Shown one piece after another: positions 46,025-56,450 of a stretch of DNA of 64,000 bases. This DNA comes from Acidobacteriota bacterium (lineage in GTDB: Bacteria > Acidobacteriota > Vicinamibacteria > Vicinamibacterales > UBA2999): assembly GCA_947465645.1 (NCBI GenBank), contig CANIBQ010000013.1, positions 14,946 through 78,945 of the forward strand. The letters are read 5' to 3'. The first letter of the stretch is position 1. Every line of letters begins with the position of its first letter. Under the pieces are notes generated by a model. It did not search any database. It was not told where the DNA came from and saw nothing but the letters and a program-made list of their open reading frames with translations. Both the position numbers and the translations under genes were made by a program.

Positions 46025-46543
46025 TTATAGGTTCAGCGCAATCTTGAGCGCAAGAAGCGCGAAGCCCCCGACGAGCCCGGCGATGGCGCGATACTCACGG
46101 TTCTTCCGTGCGCGCGCGATGCTGAACCGCCGTGTTCCGGGCTCACCGAAGGAGCGTTGATAGCGGACATACGTGTCACCGAAGGTGCGGCGCAGGAACG
46201 CTTCTTCCGTCCGTACCGCGGCGGTCAACGTCGACGCCATGTAGATGAGGATGAGCACGGCCACCGCCGCGCTCCAGCACGCCACGGCGACCCCGAGCGC
46301 CATGATGCTCGACCCCAGGTAGAGCGGGTGTCCGGTCCACTGGTACGGCCCGGAGCGGGTGACCTCGCGGCCCTTCTCGAGATGCCCGGCCGCCCAGATC
46401 CGGATCGCTTCGCCGACGACCGCGATGCCGATCCCTGTTCGCCACGTCGTCCATGTGGGCTGGGCGAGCACCAGCGCGGATACGGCGGCAAGGAATCCAA
46501 GCGGTACTCGCCACCGTGCGAGGCGCTCCGCGACATCAGCCAT
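46025..46543 (-). CDS. isoprenylcysteine carboxyl methyltransferase-like membrane protein
   Basis: The 172-residue protein has four or five helices and the ICMT/PEMT C-terminal pattern: RSGPYQWTGHPLYLGSSIM (SAM-binding TRHPxY) and RTEEAFLRRTFGDTYVRYQ (EExxLxxxFGxxYxxY). Bacterial members methylate isoprenoid or lipid carboxyl groups, or other membrane substrates. Its start overlaps the GT9 stop by 8 bases, so it is the last gene of the LPS operon. No prenyl-protein target is obvious, so a lipid substrate is more likely. Confidence 0.8.
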   Translation of the reverse strand: MADVAERLARWRVPLGFLAAVSALVLAQPTWTTWRTGIGIAVVGEAIRIWAAGHLEKGREVTRSGPYQWTGHPLYLGSSIMALGVAVACWSAAVAVLILIYMASTLTAAVRTEEAFLRRTFGDTYVRYQRSFGEPGTRRFSIARARKNREYRAIAGLVGGFALLALKIALNL

Positions 46544-47552
46544 GCGCCTTCAACCGTCGATGCACGGCCCCCACCACTTCCTCGATCGTAATGTCATCGA
46601 TGCAGGGAACCCCCTTGCGGCAGCGCCGTTCGTACAAACAGGAGCACTGCGACACGCGCGACACAGTGATGTCGTGAGGCAACCATGGACCGTTGCGCTC
46701 TGGCTGCGTCGGTCCAAAGAGGGCGACGATCGGCGTGCCGACCGCCCCGGCAATGTGCAAAGGACCGGTATCGCCGGAGAGCATCAGGCGCCCGTGGCGC
46801 GCGATGCCAATCAGGTCCGGGATGGTCGTCGGTGGAGCAATTTCAGCGGCACCCTCTGATGCAGATGCGACCGAGGCGGCCAGTTCCTGCTCGCCGGGGC
46901 CCCACAAGACGACGGAACGCAACCCGAAGTCGCGATGAATCGCCGCCGCGACGGCGCCAAAGCGCTCAGCCGGCCAGCGCTTGTTCGGCCATGCCGCGCC
47001 CGGATTGACGACGACGTACGCCGCGGGAGCGAACCGGGCGATCACCGATTCCACCGCCGGCGTCCGCGGAATGCTGATGGGGAAATGCACGCGCCGCTCG
47101 TCGACGCCCAGCGGGGCAAGCAACGCCAGCCCCTTGTCGATGACGTGCGTGGCAGAACCAGGATCGGGGGTGTCGGTGTAGAAGAGACCCGCCAGCGGCT
47201 CTCGAAGATGTTGACGCGGAAGCCCGATGGTGCGCCGCGCGCCCACCGCGCGCGCGAGCAGCGCCGATTTCAGCAGGCCCTGCAGGTCGATGCACGCGTC
47301 GTAGCGCGTGCGCCTGAGCTCGCGCAGCGTCCTGAAAAACCCTGCCCGCTTGCTCCCGCGGGTCGCGTCGCGCGGGTCCACTGGAATCCGCCGGTCGAGA
47401 CACTGCACGAGATCCAGGAGCTCGAGGTACCGCGCGTCGACCATCCAGTCGATGTGCGCGTGCGGGTACCGGCTGCGCAGCGCCGCCGCCACGGGAATCC
47501 CGTGAATGATGTCGCCCAGCGAGCCAAGCCGGACGATCAGAACGCTGTTCAC
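46536..47552 (-). CDS. GT9 heptosyltransferase (WaaC/WaaF-like)
   Basis: The 338-residue GT-B protein opens with [21 protein letters not shown], the GDxxxxxP loop of ADP-heptose transferases, and ends its donor site with [29 protein letters not shown]. It should add L-glycero-D-manno-heptose to Kdo or to the first heptose of the inner core. GTG 47552 overlaps the rfaE2 stop (GTGA), so the upstream 72 residues of the longer frame are not used. A later Cys-rich stretch, [15 protein letters not shown], is odd but seen in some family members. Confidence 0.88.
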   Translation of the reverse strand: MNSVLIVRLGSLGDIIHGIPVAAALRSRYPHAHIDWMVDARYLELLDLVQCLDRRIPVDPRDATRGSKRAGFFRTLRELRRTRYDACIDLQGLLKSALLARAVGARRTIGLPRQHLREPLAGLFYTDTPDPGSATHVIDKGLALLAPLGVDERRVHFPISIPRTPAVESVIARFAPAAYVVVNPGAAWPNKRWPAERFGAVAAAIHRDFGLRSVVLWGPGEQELAASVASASEGAAEIAPPTTIPDLIGIARHGRLMLSGDTGPLHIAGAVGTPIVALFGPTQPERNGPWLPHDITVSRVSQCSCLYERRCRKGVPCIDDITIEEVVGAVHRRLKAHG

Positions 47553-48025
47553 GCCTGGGAGCTCGCGATCCGTCCCAGCAGATCGCGAGTGGAATGGTCT
47601 TTCGGGTCGCCGACAATGGCGATCCGTCCGCCATACGCCTTGACGATGTCGCGCTCGGGCACCGTCTCCAGCGTGTAATCGGTGCCTTTGCAGTGCACGT
47701 CCGGGCGGAGTGTCTCGAGGAGCGGTCCCACGGTCGGTTCCGGGAACAGGACGACGTAGTCGACGCATCGAAGGGCGGCAACGAGTTCCGCCCGATGGGC
47801 GCCGGCGAGGATCGGCCGGCCCTTGCCCTTCAGCCCGCGCACGGAGTCGTCGTCATTGACGGCGACGACGAGCACGTCGGCCTCGGCGGCGGCCGATTCG
47901 AGATAGCGAGTGTGGCCCACGTGCAGGAGGTCGAAGCAGCCGTTGGCGAACGCCACCGAACGCCCGGCGGCTCGATCGCGCAGGACGCGCGCCACCAGAT
48001 CCTCCCGTGACACGACCTCACCCAC
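47549..48025 (-). CDS. rfaE2: D-glycero-beta-D-manno-heptose 1-phosphate adenylyltransferase
   Basis: The 158-residue protein corresponds to the C-terminal half of Hld[21 protein letters not shown] carries the HxGH nucleotidyltransferase motif, and [16 protein letters not shown] the conserved KGxDY. It couples ATP to heptose-1-phosphate, giving ADP-heptose. Here it is split from the kinase gene, with which it overlaps by 8 bases, and its stop overlaps the GT9 start. The start codon is GTG. Confidence 0.93.
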   Translation of the reverse strand: MGEVVSREDLVARVLRDRAAGRSVAFANGCFDLLHVGHTRYLESAAAEADVLVVAVNDDDSVRGLKGKGRPILAGAHRAELVAALRCVDYVVLFPEPTVGPLLETLRPDVHCKGTDYTLETVPERDIVKAYGGRIAIVGDPKDHSTRDLLGRIASSQA

Positions 48026-49082
48026 GTCTTTTCGTCTTCCGCGGACCGTGAAGGTCCGCGCCGCTGCGATGCTCGCGAGAAGCGTCCTCGCGAATGGCGT
48101 CGCGCAGCTCGGTCGCGGTGACGCTGGCGGTTCCGCGTTTCATCACGACCAGTCCCCCGGCGTAGTTCGCCAGCCGCGCGGCGCTCTCGAACGTCGCGCC
48201 CGCCGCGAGCGCGAGCGTCATCGTCGCCACGACGGTATCGCCGGCGCCGGTCACGTCCACGATTGAATCGGTGCCGAAGATCGGAATGTGCATCGTGGGC
48301 GCGTCGCGCACGAAAAGCGCCATCCCCCGGCTGCCGCGGGTGATCAGCACCGCCTGCATGCGGGTCCGCTCCAGCACGTCGCGCCCCGCCTTTTCCAGCA
48401 CGCGGGCGTTGTCGTTGATCTGGACGCCGAGCGCCTGCTCGACTTCCGATTCGTTGGGGGTGCAGGCGGTCAGGCCCGAGTAATCAAGCAGCCGGTACCG
48501 TGAATCGATCAGCACAGGCACCGGATGACCGGAGCGCCTCAGCTCGGTCCGCAGCTTCGACACGAGCCCGGGCGTCACGAGGCCCGACCCGTAATCCGAC
48601 ACGAGCACGGCATCGACGCGTGTTACGAGATCCAGCGCCGCACGTTCGAACGCCTTGCGGCTGGTGGCGGCAACGGGCGCCGAGACGCCGCGGTCGATTC
48701 GAACGACCTGCTGCTTGGGCGAGTGGATGCCGCCGGCCAGAATGCGAGTCTTGAGCGCGGTTGGCTGCCCTGCCGCGCGCACCACGCGCCGTGCGTCGAC
48801 GCGCGTGTGGAGCGCCGCGATCAGGCGGCGGGCCGGGTCGTCGCGGCCGACGACCGCGGTCAGCATCGCGCGTCCCCCGAGGGCCGCGACGTTGTTGGCG
48901 GCGTTGCCGGCGCCCCCTGGCACGATCTCGGTGGAGTCGTACTCGAGGATGAGCACCGGCGCCTCGCGCGAGACGCGGGCCACGCGGCCGTAGACGAACT
49001 CGTCGGCCAGCACGTCGCCGATCACGGCGACACGTCTGCCGCCGAGCGCGTCGGTCAGCGCGAGCAGGTGCGTAGAATCCAA
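48018..49082 (-). CDS. rfaE1: D-glycero-beta-D-manno-heptose-7-phosphate kinase
   Basis: The 354-residue PfkB-type kinase matches the N-terminal half of Hld[18 protein letters not shown] at the start, [35 protein letters not shown] and [17 protein letters not shown] with the catalytic GAGD. It makes heptose-1,7-bisphosphate. TTG 49082 is the only start fitting the normal length; it overlaps gmhB by 28 bases. The last ~15 residues ([14 protein letters not shown]) are encoded by a dispersed hairpin repeat at 48041, so the end looks remodelled. Confidence 0.9.
   Translation of the reverse strand: MDSTHLLALTDALGGRRVAVIGDVLADEFVYGRVARVSREAPVLILEYDSTEIVPGGAGNAANNVAALGGRAMLTAVVGRDDPARRLIAALHTRVDARRVVRAAGQPTALKTRILAGGIHSPKQQVVRIDRGVSAPVAATSRKAFERAALDLVTRVDAVLVSDYGSGLVTPGLVSKLRTELRRSGHPVPVLIDSRYRLLDYSGLTACTPNESEVEQALGVQINDNARVLEKAGRDVLERTRMQAVLITRGSRGMALFVRDAPTMHIPIFGTDSIVDVTGAGDTVVATMTLALAAGATFESAARLANYAGGLVVMKRGTASVTATELRDAIREDASREHRSGADLHGPRKTKRRG
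48041..48059. repeat. GCGGACC hairpin repeat at the rfaE1 3' end
   Basis: GCGGACC and GGTCCGC pair around GTGAA. The unit is nearly identical to that at 33109. It is inside the coding end of rfaE1 and just before rfaE2. Confidence 0.75.
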
Positions 49083-49624
49083 CCCACGGCCTCCATCAAA
49101 TTGTTGAGGATAGCATCGGCCTGCACGCCGGCGGGAGGATGGTCGGCCTCGTGTCCGCCGTGGCCGGTTCGTACGAGCACGGTGCGCGTCCCCGCGGCCT
49201 GTCCACAGGCGATGTCGAGCCACTTATCACCCACCATCACCGAACGGTGCGGATCGATGTCCATGTCGCGGCAGGCCTGCTCAATCATCCCCGGCGCCGG
49301 TTTCCGGCAGCGGCAGACCTGTCGATGAGGCCCTTGTGCCGCGTCGGGATGATGCGGGCAGAAATAATAGGCATCGATGCGAGCATGCCCCAGAGCGAGG
49401 CGCGCATCGAACGCGTCGTGCACCTCGCGAAGAAACGGCTCGTCGATGATCCCCCGGCCGATCGCCGACTGATTGGTGATGACCACCGTGGCGAAACCTG
49501 CGCGGTTGAGCAGGCGAATGGCGTCTGGCGTCCAGGGGAACACGTGAAGCAGGTCGAGACGATCGAGGTAACCCCGCTCCTCGATCAGCGTCCCGTCACG
49601 GTCGAGAAACACCGCTGGCCGCAT
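49055..49624 (-). CDS. gmhB: D-glycero-beta-D-manno-heptose-1,7-bisphosphate 7-phosphatase
   Basis: The 189-residue HAD enzyme has AVFLDRDGTLIEERGYLDR (catalytic DxD), ITNQSAIGRG, KPAPGMIEQA and MVGDKWLDIACG. A zinc loop CPHHPDA...CRCRK is typical of GmhB. It dephosphorylates heptose bisphosphate between the kinase and adenylyltransferase steps. ATG 49624 is within a palindromic repeat that also ends the upstream waaF frame. gmhA and hldD, needed for the full pathway, are not in the window. Confidence 0.93.
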   Translation of the reverse strand: MRPAVFLDRDGTLIEERGYLDRLDLLHVFPWTPDAIRLLNRAGFATVVITNQSAIGRGIIDEPFLREVHDAFDARLALGHARIDAYYFCPHHPDAAQGPHRQVCRCRKPAPGMIEQACRDMDIDPHRSVMVGDKWLDIACGQAAGTRTVLVRTGHGGHEADHPPAGVQADAILNNLMEAVGWILRTCSR

Positions 49625-49669
49625 GGGGTCAGACCCCATTCGCCAGTTGTTCGCCGGGGTCTGACCCCA
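49624..49669. repeat. inverted pair of GGGGTCAGACCCC repeats
   Basis: tggggtcagacccc (49624-49637) and its exact complement (49656-49669) flank an 18-base loop. The pair covers the start of gmhB and the last codons of waaF, which end LLGSDPGEQLANGV. It is a REPIN-type arrangement of the unit also found singly at 29849. Confidence 0.85.
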
Positions 49670-50672
49670 GGAGGCGTTTGACCGAAACGACCACTCGGGC
49701 GGGGTCAATCCCAGTCATACAGCGGTGATCGATGGGGCACTCCCGAAGCATACAGGGACGGCACCACACCTGGTGCGTCAGGACCTCGGCACGCCCGCCG
49801 CTCCGCGTGAGCGGCGCGGTCTCGTATTCACGAGTCGGTCCGAAGAGCGCCACCACCGGGGTGCCGACGGCGGCGGCCAGGTGCATGGCGCCAGAGTCAT
49901 TCGCGACGCAGGCGTGCGCGATGCTCAGCGTGGCTGCCAGCATTTCGAGCGATGTCTCGCCCGACACGTCGACCACCCGCGCGCGATTCGTGTGGTCAAC
50001 AGCGTCGCGGATCCCTCGCGTCGTGGGCGTGTCCGCCCGGCTTCCGACGAGGACGCACGTCCGTCCCTGGCGGACGAGATCGTCAATCAACCTGGACACG
50101 TGCGCGGGTATCCAGCGCTTGGCTGTCCCGTACGCCGCGCCCGGCGCCAGGACGACGAGAGAGCGCTCGCCGTCCCATCCGCGGCCAGCCAACAATTCCT
50201 TCGCGGAGGTGACGGCACTGTCAGGGATGGTGAGCGCCGGCTCCAGCGGACTGGCTTCAATCCCGAGCGCATCGATCCCGAGCGCTTGGACAAGGTGCTG
50301 GTAGTACGCGCCCTGATGCAGGCTGCCTTTCGGCCGCCGGATCGCGCGCGTCAGGATCCCTCTACGCCAGTCGGTCGCGTACCCCCAACGCTCGGCGATG
50401 CCGGCTCGCCTCGCGAGCCATGCCGAAGCAAACGAGTTCGGCAGGAGAACGGCGACATCGGCACCGGACGCACGGAGAGCCTCGACGTCCGGATTGATGA
50501 CCTCGTCTACGAAGGCGACCATCCCAAAGAGATCGGCCACCGAGCGGCGGGCGGCAACCACCATCCTGGCCTCGGGAAAGCGGCGGCGCAGATCGGCAAT
50601 GGCCGGCAGCGCCATGACGGCATCCCCAAGCCAGTTTGGCGCGAGGATCGCGACCGACCGCGGGTCAGACAT
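49629..50672 (-). CDS. waaF: ADP-heptose:LPS heptosyltransferase II-like
   Basis: The 347-residue GT9 protein has ILAPNWLGDAVMALPAIADL and VANDSGAMHLAAAVGTPVVALFGPT, the donor loop of heptosyltransferases, plus GAAYGTAKRWIP. It adds heptose to the LPS inner core. It overlaps lpxL at its start by 8 bases. Its C-terminal ~10 residues derive from the palindromic repeat. WaaF is preferred over WaaC because NWLGDAVMALP is the classical WaaF opening. Confidence 0.9.
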   Translation of the reverse strand: MSDPRSVAILAPNWLGDAVMALPAIADLRRRFPEARMVVAARRSVADLFGMVAFVDEVINPDVEALRASGADVAVLLPNSFASAWLARRAGIAERWGYATDWRRGILTRAIRRPKGSLHQGAYYQHLVQALGIDALGIEASPLEPALTIPDSAVTSAKELLAGRGWDGERSLVVLAPGAAYGTAKRWIPAHVSRLIDDLVRQGRTCVLVGSRADTPTTRGIRDAVDHTNRARVVDVSGETSLEMLAATLSIAHACVANDSGAMHLAAAVGTPVVALFGPTREYETAPLTRSGGRAEVLTHQVWCRPCMLRECPIDHRCMTGIDPARVVVSVKRLLGSDPGEQLANGV

Positions 50673-51591
50673 CGGCTTCCGCGTCCGACCGATCGTCCAT
50701 CACGTCGGGGGCGTCGGCGGTCTCGCGCTCTCGCCAGCGGCGATGCATCCACAGCCACAGCTCTGGGTGACGCCGCACGTACATCTCCAGTACGTCGGTG
50801 CAGCGCTGCGTAAACTCGCGGACCGCGTCGGGTGTGTCCGCACGCGGAGGATCCACCGGATGCTCGTAGATGAACCGGTAGCGGCCGTGAGGCAGCGGCA
50901 GTGCGAATACCGGGATCACCGGAGCGCCGGTTCGAAGCGCCAGCGCCGCCAGCGCGGACGTGGTCGCCGCAGGACGCCTGAAGAAATCAACATAGACCGC
51001 GTCCGGCGTATGAAGGTGCTGATCGATCAGCAGCGCAATCCCGCGGTTGGAGGCGAGGTCGCGGAGCATCTTGCGCACCGCGCCCTGACGGTAGATGACC
51101 GAGTTGCCGGTGCTCGTGCGAATCTCCTCGAGGGCGTCGTGCAGCCGCGGGTTGTCGAGCGGACGCGCCAGCACCGAAATCGGATGGAAGCGGAGCGCGT
51201 GCGTCACCGCATGCATCTCCCAGTAACCGAAGTGGCCGGTGAAGAACAGGACGCCGCGCCCCTGCTGGTACGCGTTCCAGACGCGATCCTCGCCCTCGAT
51301 CTCGCTGACGGCCAGCATGCGGCGGCGCGAGTAGTGGCCGAACTTCAGCAGCTCGAGAAGAAGGCTGCCGAAATGGCCGAACATCGCCTGCGCCACCGCG
51401 CGGTGCTCCGCCGCGGGCCGCCCCGGAAACGCCGCGCTGAGATTGGTCAGCGTCGTGCGCCGCCGCGCGCGATCGACCATGTAGACGAGCCTCCCCAGTC
51501 CGCGCCCGCACGCCCGCACGACCGACATCGGAATGAGGCGGACGAGCAGGCTGAGCGCACGGACGGGAATGAACTCGAGAAGATGTTTCAT
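50665..51591 (-). CDS. lpxL: lipid A biosynthesis acyltransferase
   Basis: The 308-residue protein belongs to the LpxL/LpxM (HtrB/MsbB) family that adds secondary acyl chains to lipid A. FTGHFGYWEMHAV carries the catalytic HxxxxE-type motif, SVLARPLDNPRLHDAL and LLIDQHLHTPDAVYVDFF are typical, and RRHPELWLWMHRRWRERE is the conserved C-terminal block. An N-terminal hydrophobic stretch anchors it. ATG 51591 overlaps the lpxK stop (ATGA). Confidence 0.93.
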   Translation of the reverse strand: MKHLLEFIPVRALSLLVRLIPMSVVRACGRGLGRLVYMVDRARRRTTLTNLSAAFPGRPAAEHRAVAQAMFGHFGSLLLELLKFGHYSRRRMLAVSEIEGEDRVWNAYQQGRGVLFFTGHFGYWEMHAVTHALRFHPISVLARPLDNPRLHDALEEIRTSTGNSVIYRQGAVRKMLRDLASNRGIALLIDQHLHTPDAVYVDFFRRPAATTSALAALALRTGAPVIPVFALPLPHGRYRFIYEHPVDPPRADTPDAVREFTQRCTDVLEMYVRRHPELWLWMHRRWRERETADAPDVMDDRSDAEADV

Positions 51592-52709
51592 GATCTGCGG
51601 ACCGTCCGCCTTCGCTGCTTCGCAGCTTCGGCGCGACAGGTATCGAGCCGCGCCGCAAGCCACGCCGCAAACTCCGCCGCCGGCTCGACCACCATCTGCA
51701 TCGGCAGGTACGCCCAGACTGGCGCGGCCCCGCTGACATGCGGCGCGGACCCTTGCCCCTCGACGGTGCTCGGGGCAACCCTGAGCTCGTCGAAGGGTTG
51801 CGGTCCGCGATCCAGCCGCATCGCGTCTTTCTCGGTCGTCAGGACGACCTCAACGCCGGCCGCCGCCGCCGCCGCCGTGATCCTCCCGATGTCGCGAGCG
51901 TCGAACCAATGATGATCGCGGTACGCCAGCTCGCGCACGACGTCCCACCCCTCGGCTCGCGCCGCCGCGAAAAAGCGCTCGGGACGCGCGATGCCGGCCA
52001 CCGCCACCGCCCGCTTCCCCGCCAGCGGGACACTGCCGCCGTGTGCATGGACGGCTCGCGCCTCGCCGAAATGCGGCACGGCCCTGAAGACCACCGTCTT
52101 GCCCAACCTCGCGGCAACTGCTTCGGCCTCCTCCTCCGTCCCGGTGACGATCAACGCATCCGCGCCGAGGGCGGCTCCAATCGGCTCCCGCAGGCGTCCA
52201 GACGGCAGCACCTGCTCGTCCAGATCGGCCTTCGACATCAGCAGCAAATCGATGTCCCGCCGCAGTTGGAGATGCTGGTAGGCGTCGTCAAGCAGGTGCA
52301 CGGTGCAGCCGAACCGTCGCTCGGCGAGCGTTCCGGCCAGGTGCCGATCCGGCGAGACGATCACCGGCACGCCGGGAAGCGCACGCGCGAGCATCTGCGG
52401 CTCATCGCCCGATCGCTCCACCGGCTCGACGACCCGCTCCGGGGTGCTCACCACCACCACGCCGTCCTCGGGGCGACGTCGTCCGTAGCCGCGACTCAGG
52501 ATGGCGGGCCGCTCTCCGCGCTCGACCAGCAGGCGCGCCAGCGCCGCGACGACCGGCGTCTTGCCGCTGCCGCCGACGACGAGGTTGCCGACGCTGATGA
52601 CAGGCTGGGTGAGCGACCGCGCGCGGCTCGGAACGCGTTGGTACCAGGCGCGGCGAAGCTGCGCCACGCCTCCGTACAACACACTGATGGCGCCCAGGTT
52701 TCGAATCAC
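51588..52709 (-). CDS. lpxK: tetraacyldisaccharide 4'-kinase with internal repeat
   Basis: LpxK phosphorylates the 4' position of the lipid A disaccharide. The 373-residue protein has SVGNLVVGGSGKTPVVAAL (Walker A), SRGYGRRRPEDG, GDEPQMLARALPGVPV and LLDDAYQHLQLRRDIDLLL. GTG 52709 is the best start; the longer frame overlaps waaA. Near residues 303-320 the protein carries PFDELRVAPSTVEGQG, a repeat peptide widespread in some genomes, encoded by 51751-51803. It lies just before the final helical segment and appears tolerated. Confidence 0.93.
   Translation of the reverse strand: MIRNLGAISVLYGGVAQLRRAWYQRVPSRARSLTQPVISVGNLVVGGSGKTPVVAALARLLVERGERPAILSRGYGRRRPEDGVVVVSTPERVVEPVERSGDEPQMLARALPGVPVIVSPDRHLAGTLAERRFGCTVHLLDDAYQHLQLRRDIDLLLMSKADLDEQVLPSGRLREPIGAALGADALIVTGTEEEAEAVAARLGKTVVFRAVPHFGEARAVHAHGGSVPLAGKRAVAVAGIARPERFFAAARAEGWDVVRELAYRDHHWFDARDIGRITAAAAAAGVEVVLTTEKDAMRLDRGPQPFDELRVAPSTVEGQGSAPHVSGAAPVWAYLPMQMVVEPAAEFAAWLAARLDTCRAEAAKQRRRTVRRS
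51751..51803. repeat. interspersed repeat within lpxK
   Basis: The 53 bases contain ctcgacggtgctcggggc and gagctcgtcgaaggg, which pair imperfectly (gctcg.. / ..cgagc) and translate on the minus strand as PFDELRVAPSTVEGQG. A related half-unit occurs at 56451-56473. Confidence 0.75.
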
Positions 52710-52728
52710 TTCCGGGCCGCTGAAGCGC

Positions 52729-54063
52729 TCAATGGACCACGCGGAACGGACGGACGACGGCCGAGAGCTGACGTTTGTCTGGCGGCAGCAGCGCCGTGAT
52801 GACCGCCAGCGTCTTCTCCTTGGCGCCGCGATTCGCCTCGACCAGCGCGCGGGCCGCCGCACCGAGCCGCGCGCGCTGCACGGGATCGCTCATGAGGCTG
52901 ACGATCGTCTCGTCCAGCTCGCGGTCGGAAGGCACTTGAATCGCCGCGCCGTTTGCCAGGAACTCCTCCGCGATCTCAGCGAAGTTCTCCATGTGGGGGC
53001 CAAAGACGATCGGCTTGCCGTAGATCGCCGGCTCGAGGATGTTGTGACCGCCCGCGGCCACGAGGCTGCCGCCGACAAAGACGACCGTGGCCACCTGATA
53101 GAGCTGGGCCAGCTCACCGATCGTGTCGAGAATTACCGCGTCGGCGCGCGGCTCGGCGTCGATCGGGAGCTCGGTCCGCCGGATCGTCGTCAATCCCTCG
53201 TGCCGGCAGAGCCGCTCGACTTCGTTGAAGCGCTCGGGTTGGCGTGCCGCGAGGACCAGGAGAGGGGCGACACCCGTGCCGCGCAGGCGGTTGAAGGCGC
53301 GGATGACCGGCTCCTCTTCGCCCTTGAGCGTGCTGCCAGCAACCAGCACAGGGCGATTCGGCGGCATGCGGAAGAAGCGGAGCACGCGCTCCGGGCCGCG
53401 CCCCGGCGTGGGGATGACGTCGAGCGAGTCGAACTTCAGGCTGCCCGTCACGGTAATCCGCGCCGGGTCGGCGCCGAGCTGCGTCAGACGTCTCGCGGTT
53501 TCCTCACCTTGCACGCAGAAGCGGTCAACGTCGGCGAGCACGCGCCTGAAGAACGGCTTGACCAGCCGATAGCGAGGAAACGACCGGTACGAAATGCGGC
53601 CGTTGACCAGCACCGTCTTGACTCCCCGCTCGCGGCACTCGCGCAGCAGGTTCGGCCACAGCTCGGTTTCCATCATCACGAACAGCCGCGGCTTCACCAC
53701 GTTCAACGTGCGGCGTGCGGTGAACGTCCAGTCGAACGGGAAATAGAACACCGCATCGACGTCGGCCACATTGCGGCGGGCGAGCTGCTGCCCGGTCCGT
53801 GTGGTGGTCGACAGGAAGAGGCGGAGCTTCGGATACTGGCGCCGCAGCTCGGAGATCAGCGGCCGGGCAGCGAGCACCTCGCCGACCGAGACGGCGTGCA
53901 CCCAGATGGACTGGTCGCCATCCAGGTTGAACGACACCGGCAGGTAGCCGAGCCGCTGGCCGAGGCTGCCGACGTACTTGTTGTGGCGGAGCGCCTGGTA
54001 CACGAAGTACGGCGACACCACGACCAGCACGAAGAGCGAGACGATGCTGTAGAGGAGATACAC
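52729..54063 (-). CDS. waaA: 3-deoxy-D-manno-octulosonic acid transferase
   Basis: WaaA (KdtA) adds Kdo to lipid IVA. The 444-residue protein has one N-terminal helix, IWVHAVSVGEVLAARPL (catalytic Glu), LFVMMETELWPNLLRE, GRISYRSFPRY, VLVAGSTLKGEEEPV and GGSLVAAGGHNILEPA with the donor-binding loop. It is the first gene of the LPS operon and has a clear promoter upstream at 54101-54129. One or two Kdo additions cannot be distinguished. Confidence 0.95.
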   Translation of the reverse strand: MYLLYSIVSLFVLVVVSPYFVYQALRHNKYVGSLGQRLGYLPVSFNLDGDQSIWVHAVSVGEVLAARPLISELRRQYPKLRLFLSTTTRTGQQLARRNVADVDAVFYFPFDWTFTARRTLNVVKPRLFVMMETELWPNLLRECRERGVKTVLVNGRISYRSFPRYRLVKPFFRRVLADVDRFCVQGEETARRLTQLGADPARITVTGSLKFDSLDVIPTPGRGPERVLRFFRMPPNRPVLVAGSTLKGEEEPVIRAFNRLRGTGVAPLLVLAARQPERFNEVERLCRHEGLTTIRRTELPIDAEPRADAVILDTIGELAQLYQVATVVFVGGSLVAAGGHNILEPAIYGKPIVFGPHMENFAEIAEEFLANGAAIQVPSDRELDETIVSLMSDPVQRARLGAAARALVEANRGAKEKTLAVITALLPPDKRQLSAVVRPFRVVH

Positions 54064-54100
54064 GCTAAACCGTGGGAGATGTGGGTCTTACAATGATGTG

Positions 54101-54129
54101 AGTATAGCGCCGTGATTGACCCCGTTCAA
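54101..54129 (-). promoter_or_regulatory. sigma70-type promoter of waaA-lpx operon
   Basis: On the minus strand TTGAAC (54129-54124) and TATACT (54106-54101) are separated by 17 bases. Transcription would start near 54094, about 30 bases before the waaA ATG. Confidence 0.75.
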
Positions 54130-54145
54130 GGCACGTCAGTACAAT
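54116..54145 (+). promoter_or_regulatory. sigma70-type promoter of gapA
   Basis: TTGACC at 54116-54121 and TACAAT at 54140-54145 have an 18-base spacer. The boxes overlap the divergent waaA promoter, so RNA polymerase bound at one side should affect the other. Confidence 0.75.
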
Positions 54146-54148
54146 TGA

Positions 54149-55204
<1,056 letters not shown>

Positions 55205-55216
55205 GTTTAGATGCGG

Positions 55217-55237
55217 GGCGGATCTTTACGGTCCGCC
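55217..55237. repeat. GCGGATC/GGTCCGC hairpin between gapA and pgk
   Basis: GGCGGATC and GGTCCGCC pair with one G-T pair around TTTAC. It is the third copy of the GCGGACC hairpin family and fills most of the 41-base gap. Confidence 0.7.
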
Positions 55238-55245
55238 GCATATGC

Positions 55246-56436
55246 ATGAAAACAACTATCCGCGACCTTCAGCTCAGGGATCGGCGCGTCTTCATCCGAG
55301 TCGACTTCAACGTCCCGCTCAAGAACGGCGTGATCGGCGATGACACGCGGATCCGGGAGTCGTTGCCGACGATCCGGCACGCCCTCGACGCCGGCGCCTC
55401 GCGCATCGTCCTGGCGTCGCATCTGGGCCGGCCCAAGGGAAAACCGAACGCGGAGATGAGCCTGCGGCCGATCGCCAGCCGCCTCGCAGAGCTGCTCGGC
55501 ACGCCTGTCACGTTCGCCGAAGATTGCATCGGGCCGAAGGCCGAAGCGGCAATCGAGGCCGCACCGGCGTCGGCCGTCGTGATGCTCGAGAACCTCCGCT
55601 TCCACCCGCAGGAAGAAAAGAACGATCCCGCATTCGCGAAGCGCCTCGCCGCACTCGCGGATGTCTACGTCAACGACGCATTTGGCGCCGCTCACCGTGC
55701 CCACGCGTCGGTTGAGGCCATCGTTCGCCTGGTTCCGGAAGCCGGCGCGGGTCTCCTGATGGAGAAGGAGCTGCGCTACCTCGGACACGTGCTCGAAAGC
55801 CCCGAACGGCCGTTTGTCGCCATCCTCGGCGGCGCGAAGGTCTCGGACAAGATCGACGTCATCCTGAATCTGATCCCGCGCGTCGACCGGCTGCTCATCG
55901 GCGGCGCCATGGCGTACACCTTCTTCAAGGCGATGGGAAAGCCTGTCGGACGATCGCTCGTCGAAGACGACAAGCTCGACGAAGCTCTAAGCATCATCTC
56001 GCGCGCGAAGGAACGCGGCCTGCAGTTTCTGCTCCCCGTCGACCATGTCGTCGCGCCGAAGCTCGAGGCCGGGGCGCCCACCGAGACGTTGTCGGTAGAC
56101 AGCGCCGCGATTGGCGACCGCATGGGCCTCGATATCGGCCCCGAGACAGCCAGGACGTTCGCCGACGCCTTGCGCGACGCGAAGACCGTCGTCTGGAACG
56201 GACCGATGGGGGTGTTCGAGATCGATGCGTTCGCGCAGGGGACGATCGCGGTTGCCAAGGCCGTGGCCGGCGTGAAGGGAACGACGATCGTGGGCGGCGG
56301 CGATTCGATCGCGGCGATCCACAAGGCGGGGATTGCGGATCGGATCACGCATATCTCGACCGGCGGCGGCGCGTCACTCGAATTCCTCGGCGGCCAGACG
56401 CTGCCTGGCGTGGCCGTGTTACCCGAACGTACGTAG
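55246..56436 (+). CDS. pgk: phosphoglycerate kinase
   Basis: The 396-residue enzyme has [55 protein letters not shown] and GGGDSIAAI in the order of the two Rossmann-type domains. It makes ATP from 1,3-bisphosphoglycerate. ATG 55246 follows a repeat hairpin. The end GVAVLPERT is normal. Confidence 0.97.
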   Translation: MKTTIRDLQLRDRRVFIRVDFNVPLKNGVIGDDTRIRESLPTIRHALDAGASRIVLASHLGRPKGKPNAEMSLRPIASRLAELLGTPVTFAEDCIGPKAEAAIEAAPASAVVMLENLRFHPQEEKNDPAFAKRLAALADVYVNDAFGAAHRAHASVEAIVRLVPEAGAGLLMEKELRYLGHVLESPERPFVAILGGAKVSDKIDVILNLIPRVDRLLIGGAMAYTFFKAMGKPVGRSLVEDDKLDEALSIISRAKERGLQFLLPVDHVVAPKLEAGAPTETLSVDSAAIGDRMGLDIGPETARTFADALRDAKTVVWNGPMGVFEIDAFAQGTIAVAKAVAGVKGTTIVGGGDSIAAIHKAGIADRITHISTGGGASLEFLGGQTLPGVAVLPERT

Positions 56437-56450
56437 GGGCCGGCTTTCCT

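Noticed and set aside
52501..54096. 531-residue plus-strand frame over waaA and lpxK
   Set aside because: Antisense shadow of strongly identified genes.
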